This document shows, piece by piece, positions 1-12,000 of a DNA stretch of 64,000 bases (its first letter is position 1; each line of letters opens with the position of its first letter). The notes beneath the pieces were generated by a model, which ran no database searches, was not told where the DNA came from, and worked only from the letters and a program-made list of their open reading frames with translations. This DNA comes from Scytonema sp. UIC 10036. GTDB taxonomy: Bacteria > Cyanobacteriota > Cyanobacteriia > Cyanobacteriales > Nostocaceae. The DNA lies in assembly GCF_009725235.1 (NCBI RefSeq), contig NZ_WJFC01000043.1, forward strand, positions 12,849 through 76,848, given 5' to 3'. The position numbers and the translations under genes are program-made.

Positions 1-3000
1 ACATTTTGCTTGTGCTGGTTAGGATATTCATTATCTCATCCGGACTTAAATGTGGATTTGCCTCTTTCATTAAGGCAATTACACCTGTGACATAGGCTGC
101 TGCCATTGATGTGCCGTTGCTTTCAAGGGTTTTTTCTTCTAAACCAAGAGAGTTAATGCCTACACCAGGAGCAAGGACAAAGACACTCTCTTCAGAACCA
201 GCAGGATTTGAGAAAATTGCTAGATTGCCATTTTCATCTGCAGCGCCAACAGCAATTACAAGGCGTTCTTGAGCAAAACGAGCGGGGAAGAGTGGTTCAG
301 TTACCTGGTCTTCCCGATTGCCTGCTGCTGCAACAACCATGACTCCTTGTGCCTTTGCATACTGTAATGCAGCCCGTATTTGTTCGGGTTCGCCATTGAA
401 TACAGGGAAACCCAAGCTGAGGTTGATTATTTGGGCACCGTTATCTACGGCATAGCAGATAGCAGCTGCAATATCATCTTCTGTCCCTCCTGTGCTTTGG
501 TTGAGAACTCGTAGTGGCATAATTTTGGCACTAGGAGCAATTCCAGTCACTGCGTCTGAATCATTGGCGGCTGAAATAATTCCTGCCACATGAGTACCAT
601 GCCAATCTTCTTTGTCAGGTGAAGCATCTGGATCGTCATCGACAAAATCCCACCCCTGTACATCATCAGTAAAGCCATTGCCATCATCATCGATACCATT
701 GTCAGAAATTTCATCCGTATTTACCCATAAAGAACCTGCGAGGTTTCTGTTCTTGCGGTCAATACCGACATCAATAACGGCTACCACAACTCCCTGACCA
801 GTGTAATTTTGTTGCCCATCTGCAACATCTGGTTGGTTTAAGGGTTCATCACTACTCTTCTGAACTGTTGATGTGGTAGAAGCTACAGAAGTTGGTGCCC
901 CAACTGCCGCCAAGGCAATTGCTTTTTGTGCATCAATCTCACCATATCCTCGTTTTGAATCGTAGGTTGGTGTTTCTTGAGTTTGGGTGTTAGTAGTGAG
1001 TCCTGTTGCCGTTGCATTTTCTGCGGCAGATTGAATTTCACTAGCTGGTGCCCGATCGTTTGATTGGTCATCCAAATTATTAGTGGTTTGGGTGCCAGTA
1101 TTTTGAGAATTTGCCGTTTGACTGTTAGGTTGATTGAGTTCTGCTGACTCTAAATTTTGGGGTGTAATTGCAGTCGTTTGAGACGGGCTTGCAGCTGCTT
1201 GGGGATTCTCAAATTCAGGTTCTAGGCCTTTCGCCAGCGAGGCAAGCATAGAAGTAAATGTTTCAGGCACTGTGAGACGGATTACCATGTCATTAAAGTC
1301 CAAATCGCCTCCGTCTGGCATATCTTCAAAGCCCCAGGTATTATCTCCCAAGAGACGAATGTGGTCAACTCGGTCAGGATTCGCCCGAGCATAAATAAAG
1401 TAAACGGCTGGATCGTTGGTGTTATCGTCGTCAAGTAGCTTCTCAAGAGTACTGTTAGCAATAATAAAGGGCGCGTATAGATAACCGCCTTCTAAATTGA
1501 TTTGCAAACCACGACTATTGCGGTCAAAGCTGACGCCGTAAGCTTTACTGTTGCGGGCCGCCGCCTTAGTATAACCAGGATCGCCCGGTTTGAACAATTG
1601 TCCTGTCATTGGGTCACGTACTGTTCCTTGGCTGTCTTCAAGGCGGTAGAAGCCGACAGTGTTGTTATATGCTGCTTCGCTTTCGATAATTGGGAATAAC
1701 ACTGGCACTTGCAGACCTTTGAGATCGGACAAATCAAAGATTTCCCGCTCGCGTTGTCCTTGCAAGCTGGTACCTATAGGCATTGGCTCGTCTGTCAAAT
1801 TAACTTTAAGGACTATATCTCGTGCAGTGTCGCCAAGTAAGTCTTCAAAGGCTAGTTCAAAATTTCCACTGCCTAAATCATTAATCTGTAAAACGCTTAG
1901 ACCATTGGCACCAGCCATAGAACCAAATAAAACACGATGTCCAGAACCGTTTAGCACATCGTCGGTACTGCCTTTCTGAACTAAGTAGAACGCTAATAAC
2001 GGAGAATTCAACCCTTGTAGGATGCGACTGGGGTCAGAAACAAAATTATCAGGGATGAGGGAGAAAATAACTTTTCCTCGTTGAAGTGCAGCTTGTAAAT
2101 AGCCTGGGTCACTGGGTAATAAGCCATTAACACGCCCTTGTGTATCATCTACTACAAACACGCCGATTTCGTGAATGGTTTCGCGTTCAAGATGTTTTCC
2201 AGAAAGGGTAAACTTGAGCGTAGCTTTGGATACATCTCCGTTTATTTCTAGTAGATTTTCACCTTGCGGATTTTTTATAAGTACTAGGGGTAGTATTTCT
2301 GGCTGCGGTTCTATGGGGAGTACTACTGGCGATACTACTGGCGGTTCTATGGGGAGTACTACTGGCGGTTCTACTGGCGGTTCTACTGGTGGTACTGGGG
2401 GTGGAGGGGTAATCGCAGTACCGCTAAATGGTAGGGCATACTGTAGCCCAAAATTTCTTGATAGTTGATTTTCGCCCCGAGGCAATGTATTTGAGCCAAA
2501 GTGGCGATTGTAAACTTCTCCGTAATTACCAACAGCTTTGATGACTTTTACAACAAAGTCATTGGGTAATCCCAGGTCTTGTCCCAAAGTTCCTTCTAAA
2601 CCTAAAAAGCGGCGGATGTCTACATCTTTACTAGTAGCAATGAACTCATCAATGTTTTGGGAGGTAATACCAAACTCTTCTGCCTGCACCAGCGCATTTA
2701 CCACCCACCGGACTACATCCGCCCAATCAGATTGGTTTTCATCCAATACAAGGCTGAGTGGCTCTTTAGAGAGGACATCATTTAAAAGACGATGGCTGCC
2801 TGGATTCGATAATGTGGAAATGCGACTATTGAGAATTGCAAGGTCAATGGAAACAGCATCAATTTCGCCACGTTCATAAGCAGCAAATAAATCTTCCGCA
2901 GTAGCGAAGGTGCGAATTATCGCATTTGCTCCAAATTTTGCTAAAGCATCCTGCAAGTTTTGCTCGGAAGTCGTGCCGCTTGATACTCCGACTATACGAC

Positions 3001-6000
3001 CATTAAGTGATGGTAAGTTATTAATGCCACTACTGTTTCTGACCATGATTCCCTGTCCGGTGTACATATAGGTCGGGCTAAAGTCCACCCCAAGCAAGGC
3101 ATCTCGCATTAAGTTATGGGTAATTGAGTCTGCTGTTATATCGACTACACCATTGGCAACATTGGTGAAACTATCCTCAAATTTCTGATGCACAAATTCT
3201 ATTTGATTTACATTGCCAAACAGGGCGGCAGATAAAGCCCGCACGAGGTCAATGTCAAAGCCCTTGTAACTGCCATCTGGTTGTTTCAATCCAAAACCGG
3301 CGGAATCGCCAGTAAGACCTACTTTCAATACACCGCGCTGCTTAATTTCTTGTAGTTGATTGCGATTATCATTGTTGATTAAATTAGCTTCAACGTTTGT
3401 TGAGCCACTAAATGGCAATGAGTACAACAAACCATCGTTCGTCCAGAGATGATTGCGAGTGCGGTCAAGTTCACCAAAGTGGCGTTTGTATAACTCATCA
3501 TAGTTACCCACAGCTTTGATAACATCAACCACAAAGTCTTTGTCTAGTCCTAGCGCTTCACCTAAATTCCCTTCTACACCTAAGAAACGACGGATAGCTG
3601 AGTCGGTGCTATTGACAATGAAGTCATCAACATTGGCAGAATTAATACCAAATTCCTCTGCTTGAGTTGTGGCGTAAGTAACCCAACGGATAACATCTGC
3701 CCACTCTGATTGGTTTTCGGGTAACACCAAAGCTAGAGGTTCCTTCGATAACTCACCATCTAATATCTTGTGCCCATTGGGATTCGATAAAGTGGGTATC
3801 CGTCCTTTGAGGAGAGTACTGTCAATCGAAACAGCATCAATTTCACCACGCTCGTAAGCAGCGAATAGCTCATCGGTATTTGCAAAGGTGCGTCCTACAA
3901 AGGGAAGTCCTAAACGACCCAGGTAATTTTGCAAGTTTTGGGTTGAAGTAGAATCAGCGAGGGTACCAATCGTCATCCCTTTCAGGTCTAAAAGTGTCTT
4001 AATATTGCGGTCTGCACGTACTATCACACCTTGGCTGTCATAAAGCACAACCGGACTAAAGTCAAGATTTAAGCTGGTGTCTCTTGCTAAGTTATGGGTA
4101 GCGCCGATGGAAGCAACGTCTACCACTCCTGAAGCAACATTAAAGAACCCAGAACGAAAATCTTGAATGACAAACTCCACTGCATTCGGGTCGTTAAATA
4201 AAGCTGCTGCTAACGCTCTTCCCCAATCTACACTAAAACCGCTAAGACGCCCATCTTTCTCGACTGCAAAGCCAGGGTCACCAAGCACTAGTCCCACTTT
4301 GATATAACCTCTGGAACGAATTTGTTCGAGAAGATTGATACCAGTTGTGTTGGTTGTAGGTAGTGCGGTGTTGTTTGTATCTGAAGTTGGTCGAGTTATG
4401 GGCGCTAAAGTCGAAGCATCTATCGTAAATGGTGTCTCAGTTGCTTCTGCCTTGACTTGGCGTTCCGTCACAAGTTCTAAATGCGCTTTGATAGAAAAAT
4501 CAAGGGCTGTTTCTCTAAATTTTTCAATTAGCACCAAAGGTTTTTCTTGGTAAAATAAAGTACCATTTTCAAATTTGAACCCACTTAAATCACCATTTTC
4601 AATGCCAAAACCAGAAGCCAAAATTTGAATGCGATCGCCTTCCAACGCATTAAAATCTAAAATTCTATCCATGCCCGAGTCAGGAGATGCAAATAGGAAG
4701 CTGTCTTCACCACGTCCACCACGTAACACATCTTTACCTGCTCCACCTTCCAAAAGATCTGCACCATCATCCCCTAGGAGATAATCGTTGCCGTCATTGC
4801 CCTGCAAATCATCATTGCCAGCATCACCATAGAGTACATCAATACCAATACCACCTTCCAAGCGATCGGCACCATCACCGCCTTTAAGTTCATCATCGCC
4901 TGCTTCGCCCTTTAAGGTATCTTGACCGGAGCCACCCAACAGATTATCGTCATCCGCTCCACCTATAAGTAGATCGTTGCCATAGTTGCCTTCTAGTCGG
5001 TCATTGCCTTGTAGACCCTGCATAATATCATCATCAAAGCCACCGATGAGTGTATCGTTCCCGTTTGTACCGATTAATTTATCTTCTTTGGGTAAAATAA
5101 TTTCCTTACCATCATCGATAGCACTATCCGTTAGCACCATAGCTTGAGGTTGAGTAGTAGCAGTATCAGCCTGCACTACAGCTTGAGGTTGAGCACTGCG
5201 TCTGGAATCTCCAGTCAGTGTTATACCTGCTGTTTTCACTTCTTTTGCGGGTTCTGTATCATCACCAAACAAATTCAAGTTTAGGGGAACAACATTAGAT
5301 GCAAGAGTGTAGTCACCACTCGCATTAAGTCGGAGAATTATAGTTTCAGAAGGTTCAAATTCTTTATCATCCAAGATTTGGATTTCAAAGGCAGCTTCAG
5401 TTTTTCCAGCACCAAAGGTAATTACCCCAGGCTGTGGGCCTAATATACGGTAGTCTTTATCGAGTTCCGCGCTGCCTTCAAGCGTGTAAGCAATTCTCAA
5501 TCCTGTTGCTGGAGCAGGCTTATCCAGCATCACCGTAATTCGAGAGGTAAGAGTTGGCTGACTTTCGTCTAATTGAGTACGGTTTGCTTCCAACTTGGTT
5601 ATCGTTACGGAGTACTCAACTGCTCCCACATCAACACCACCCATTTTCGAGCGGCTGCCACCGCTCTGGTCGGTACTAAGGTTATCTGAATTTTTACCAT
5701 TATTAATAGCGAGACTATCCGGTAAGGGCATGTGAGTTTGAGTTAAACCGCCATTGTTTGCTAAAGGTGCGAGTTTAGGGTCGGTGATGCCGAGTTTGTC
5801 AGTTGCTTGGGAATTTAAAGATGGAACTGCATTAGTACCACCGATTAAATTATTCCCTCGACTTTGGAGTTGCCCCTTAAAGCCAGGAGCGCCTGAAAAA
5901 TCATCATTGTTAGCGTTACCAGAAACAATGCTGGAAGTTAAGAAAACACCATAACCGGCATCAGCAATTCCACTGCCACTATTTGTAGCAGATTGGTTCA

Positions 6001-9000
6001 GCGTTACTGTCGAGTTATTAATCTTGGCATTTATAGCACCTGTTTGGTTATAAAGCCCTCCACCGGATACAGTTGCTTGGTTACCAGAAAGGGTACTATT
6101 GCTGAGGCTTAAAATCCCTTTGTTGCTAATCCCTCCACCAAACTGTTTAGCAGTGTTACTTGATAGCGTACTCCGAACAATGGAGGCATTACCATTATTA
6201 AAAATACCTCCGCCTTGATTATCTGCTGTATTATTAGCAAAAGTTGAGTCTGCAACCGTGAGTTTTGCCAACATATTTGAGTTCTCAAGAGCTCCACCAT
6301 GAGTTGTGGCTTTGTTGAATTCAAAAGTGCTGTTAACAATGTTGAGAGTACCAAGGTTGCTTATAGCTCCCCCAACACCAACTGCGCTGTTATTAGCAAA
6401 ACGGCTATTATTAATGGAGATTGTTCCAGTCCTACTATTACTGATAGCCCCACCATTTTTAGTTGCCTGATTGTTTGTAAAGGTGACATTTTCCAGCGTC
6501 AAATTTTCAGCATTACTAATGGCACCACCAAAGTCTGCTCGACCATTGCCGATTGTCAACCCTTTTAATGTGACATTACGTTGGCGATCGGACTTGCCAT
6601 CATCAATTAAAAAGATACGGTTATTATTGTTTCCACGGAGGGTGATATTTTGCTGACTACCGTCAATAGTGAGGTCTTTATTAATGACAATATTGCCAAC
6701 CTGAATGACCTGATTTTTTAGACTATCTGCGAAAGTTATTGTACCTCCTATGCCAATTTGAGCAATAGCATTCTGCAATGCTTGTGCATTAATACTAGGG
6801 AGGCTTGAAGTAGGTTTTATTTGAATATCTGCCAATCCAACTTGTGCATTTCTATAGTTTATATTGTTCCGCTTTTCTGTACCCTTTAGGGGTATTTCGG
6901 AATCAATGTAACCTCTACCCGTGTAATCGTTCGGCAAATTACGTGCAGAAGAATTCTGATTAAAGGAATTGGTAGTAACTGCTGAAGTGCTATCTGTTTC
7001 CGCAGTTGATAATACAGTCAAGTTATTTTGTGCTACAGCTGTTTTTATTATGTCAAACCAGGTCGATAAGTTTAATTTAGCATTAGTATCAGAAAGCACA
7101 TCATCTTGTATAGCCTCAATATTAACGCTGTTACGACCAAAGATGATAGCGTTATCTTGCACCCGTGCCGTTGCGTTAAAATTTGCATTTGTCAACGTTT
7201 GTGCATTGCTGTTAGCCTGAGCACCGGAAGTTTCAGCGTAGCTGTTATTCTTCAGAGAAGAGCCATTGTCTTTAGCCTGTAGAGAAAATTTATCTGTATT
7301 TATGGATACACGTTCTCCGACCTCGGCTGTAGTATTCGAGGTAACGTTCATTGTGCTCAAGCCTAAGTTCATCCCTATTAAGCCCTTAACCTTCTGTGCA
7401 GCACTGGCTTCAAGGTTGGTTCTGTTGAGTGCTTGTAAACTTACAAGTTGTGCTGCTTTAAGTTGGCTGTCATCCCCTAGTTTTACAGAATTGTTGTTCA
7501 TTAACCCGTGTAAAACCGATGTACTACCACCTGAAACAAGGGTTTTAGGACTAGTCAATGCGGAAATAATACCATCGCGATTGTCTGTAGCGCTCATCAA
7601 TTTTATTGTTCTACCCGCCGTAAGTCTGCTAGCAGTACCAATTTGCACTACCGTTGTATTGGTAATAATCGAGCCAGCTGTAGCTGAACCCGACGCAAGA
7701 AAAGCTCCGAGGGCATCACCATTGCTATCGGCATCAGTTTTGTTGAAGGATTGAGCTTGTATGTCGATATCTACGCCAGTGGTAAGAAGAGCGTTGTCGC
7801 CAATTTTTGCGGTAATCTTGGACAAGACTGTGGTCTTTGTAGAAGAACCTACCAAACTACCAATTAAGCTACCGCTAGAAGATGTAGCTTTTGACGCTAT
7901 CGAGCCATTTGGATTCAGAGATCGATCTAAGTTATTTAAAGCACGTACAATCACACTCTCTTTTGCAGAGAAAGTTGTGTTGTTACCGATACTTGCTTCG
8001 ATAGTTGGTTGCCAAGTCGCATCGGCTTCGGATAAACCACATGATACACCACCAGCACTGCTACCATTGGCGTTTGCATTGATTGTACCAGTAGCTAAAG
8101 CCCAAATATTAGCTCCACCGCTCAAGGTTATGTTGTCCGCAGTATTTTGGTCATCATCGCCCACCCAAGCTTTAACTATGGGGGTTACCTTTGCTTTGGC
8201 GATCGCACCACTACCTGAGAAGATTCCACCAGTCGAAGCAGTAGCATCAGCCTGAATCGTGTTGTTTGATTGTCCAACTACCGTTAAGTTTCCTGCTCGG
8301 ATATTACCTAGGAGTAATGCTTCGGTAGTCCCAGATTCTCCTGCTTGACCCCATACTAGCCCTACTGCAGCACCTCCATACTGGTTGCCTTTACCTTCCG
8401 CTGTCAGGTTAGATGTAGTTTCCGCTTGAATTTTTAAGTTTCTGTCGCTATTGATATTGGTATTTATTGTCGTGTACGCACGAGCATTATTTTTTGAATC
8501 GATAAGTGCTACGGCTGCTCCTAATGCCACACCACCGGCTCCACCTGCAATTGCTTTAACTGTCAGATCCTGGGCTTTGCTATTTGCTGTGATGTTAATA
8601 TCCTGCGCTGTTAGATTAGCCCCTTGCCCGACATAAGCCGCAGTATTATTGTTGATATTAGCAATTGCTACCGAACCGCCGATAGATATACCACCTATTC
8701 CTGCAGCACCTGAAGTCATTTTGACTGTTGTGATGTGTTCGGCGTTAACAATAATGTTATCGTTGGCAGTAATTCTAGCGTTAGCGCCAATAAAAGCAGT
8801 GGTTCCTTGGCTAATTTTTGCGTTTCGGTCAAATACCTCTCCTACAGAAATGCTGCTAACTTTATCACTGAGTATGGTTTTTGCTTGATTTGCCAAACTC
8901 GAATTACCCAGCGCATTGCTAGCCTGATTATCGGATACCTGGCTATTTATCGATTGGTCTACTCTTCCTAATGCCTTCTCGGCATCTTCAGAATTCGCAC

Positions 9001-12000
9001 TCCCTAAATTAAGAATAGAAATAGCCCCCTGGATAGCGCCGGCACCTGCAGCAGCGGCAACTACTTTTGACTCTACTGACTGCGTAGCCTTGGCTTCCAC
9101 CGTAATGTTTCTACGGGTACTTACCTCTACGCCATCTCCAATGTAGGCAGTTGTTGTATTCTGAATACTGGTAACATCAACAGAGGCACCAACACCAACC
9201 AAGCCAGCCGAAACACCCCCCGATGTGTCATTGATACTAACTGTATCTTGTGCTGTTACTTGCACCTCACTGATGGTATCAAAACCTGCATCTTGATTAA
9301 TGCGAGTGTTACCTCCTGCTACCTCTTCTATAAACGCTTGGGTGGTAGTTTTAATCGAGTTCACAATCGTCGCACCAGCAAGACCAACAACACCTACCGA
9401 ACCTACCGCTGCTGTAGTAATTATATCCTCTTTCGAGTTAGCTTTGACCTGTAGCTTACTAACTGCATTAGCTGTTGAATTGGTGATGTATGCTTTGGTT
9501 TTGTTTTCCAACAGGTTGACAATGACCGTAGCTCCTACACCAAAACCAGCGCCCACGGTGAGTCCAACTGATGCCGCTCCGCCAATAATACCACCTTTGC
9601 TGTTATCATCTTGAATGCCCAACAGCACGGTATCATCAGCAATAACATTCAGCGTTCCTTGGGAGTTAACAGTGGAATTGCTGATATAAGCATTGTTAGT
9701 GTTTTGTAACTTAATAACCTTAACGCTACCAGCAACCGCAATAGCGACACCCTTGCCACTAAGGGCTAATGCTCCGCTGATAACAATGGCATTGAGGCGC
9801 TCTTGTGTATAGGAAGTAACATCTACACCACCACGAGCATTGACTTTTGCATTATCAATAAAGGCTGCAGTAGTATTAGCTATGACTGCAACATCAGCAG
9901 TTGCCCCAGCACCAACGCTAACTTTGTCATTGACAGCTACAGATACGCTACCAGCTTTGACATCTAAATCCGTAAGGTTAAAGGCTAGTACCTTCACCTT
10001 TGCACCTGGGTTTACCGTTGCTAAGTCTGAATTAACTTGAGAATTTTGGATATACGCTTGAGTTTTATCCTCGACGGTAGCTATAGAGGCAGTTAAGGAA
10101 ACTCCAACTTGACCGCTACCAGAGGCAGTACCCGTCCAAGTATCTACCGTTTCTTTGCTGGTGGCAATGACTGCAAGACCTTGTAGACTTTCTGTAGTAC
10201 CTGTGCCATCTGCGTTAGTTACATTAAAAATCCTTGTATTTCCTCTAGCTGTGACAGTGGAATTGTCTTTAACCGCAGCTTCGGTTTGATTTTTGAATAT
10301 ATTTGTTACCACTGTTCCACCAACACCAACTTTTCCAGCTCCAGAGAGGGTTCCCGCGTAAATATCTAGCTCGTTTGTTGTGTTGGCAAATAATAATACA
10401 CTACCTTCTGCTGTGACTGTAGAGTTGATGAATGTTGCCTGCAAATTGTTGTTCAGCAAGTTTACATTGACGGAACCTGCCACACCCGCCGTACCGCCAA
10501 TACTTCCACCAGCAGCAACAGTAGCAATGTCACTTGATGAGAAAGCTCTGACATCAATGTTTCCTGTAGCTGTTAGGGTTGATTTATTTGTTCCTGCCTG
10601 TATAGTGCTACTGAGTTCGTTATAAGATGCGGCTGCTCCTACAGCAGCAGTTCCGGCAACGCCAATCTGCCCTGCTGCTGATAAAATACTGTACCTTTCC
10701 ATGAGTGGAAGTACATCTGAAGGCAATTCTTGCAATTGCAAGTCAGAAGGTGCTTCTTGTGCAAGTAGCGTTATGTTGCAGTCACCATAGGGGATGCCAG
10801 CAGTAGCGGTACTATCTTGAATCTGGGCATTAATGCTGTTTTGAATCTTGTTCCAAGAAACGGAGCCAGCAATTGCTGCTTTACCAGCAGCAGAAATTCC
10901 AGCCGAGAGACTAGCAATATTCGGTTTTGAGGTTGCTTTTAAATCGATATTGCCATTTTGTGCCGTGGCTTTTGATTGGTTTTTGATTAATGCTTGTATG
11001 CCATTGCGGATGGAGTTATAAGCGATCGCCGCCCCAATTGCAGTCTTCTCAGCCCCTTGAAGTTGACCTGCGAGGGATTTAATTTTGGATGTATCTTGGG
11101 CTGTTAGGGCTAAACCTTTAGCTGCGATCGTCGCTTTATCAAAATAGGATTCTACTTGGTTGTTGATGTCATTAATCGAAATAGAGCCGCCCAAGGCAAA
11201 AGTATCAGCCCCTGCACCTCCCGCAGAAATCGTTTCAATAGTGGCGTTAGATTCGGCATTTAAGGTGACTTCGCCCCTCATAGATAATACTGTTGCATTG
11301 TCAACCGATGCCACAACAGTATTACCAATGTCATTGTAGGCAATGGAAGCACCAACCGCAACTTTATCTGCTACCGCTAACGCACCAGCTAGCGAGCGGA
11401 TCGTAGATGTATCTTCAGCTTTGAGACTGATTGCGCCGGTGGTGGTAACATTAGCATTGTTGGTAATATTGGCTCTCACCTTGTTGTTGATGTAATTGAG
11501 GGACACACTACCTGCAATAGCTACTTTGTCTGAACCTGCTATACCAGCTGAAATCGTCTCGATTTTCCCAGTAGACTTAGCATCCAAACTCAGACTCGAA
11601 GCATTGCTAATGCTAGACTTGTCAAGGATTGTCTCGACTTTATTATTAATATCGTTGTAAGCTAAAGCACCACCAAAGGCTCCTTTGTTTGCAGCGCCAA
11701 TTGCCCCAGCGATCGATGAAATATTTCCTGTTGCTTGTGCTGACAGAGATACAGTAGTTACTTTGTTGACCTGACTATCATCAGTAATATCAGCGTTAAC
11801 GTTGTTAGTGATAAAGTTTACCGATACTGTGCCAGCAGCCCCAACTGTTTTCCCAGCACCAACAGAGCCTGTTATAGCGTTAATTTCCCCTGTATTGGTA
11901 GCGGTTAAACTCAAAGCTTGATTCGTTAAAGTTGATTTTTTAACTCTTGCTTGGGTGTTATTTTCGGTCTTGTTATAAGCAATAGCCGCCCCAACCCCAG

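Noticed and set aside
2430..4345. The two binding domains as separate ABC-transporter genes
   Set aside because: There is no start codon with ribosome-binding site, stop, or spacer between them and the flanking domains. They read in phase with the RTX and DUF4114 parts.
7266..8255. Long plus-strand reading frames of about 160 codons opposite the giant gene
   Set aside because: They are antisense to a continuous minus-strand frame. Their Leu/Ala/Val bias reflects the Ala/Thr/Asn-rich repeats on the other strand, and no ribosome-binding sites or motifs are seen.
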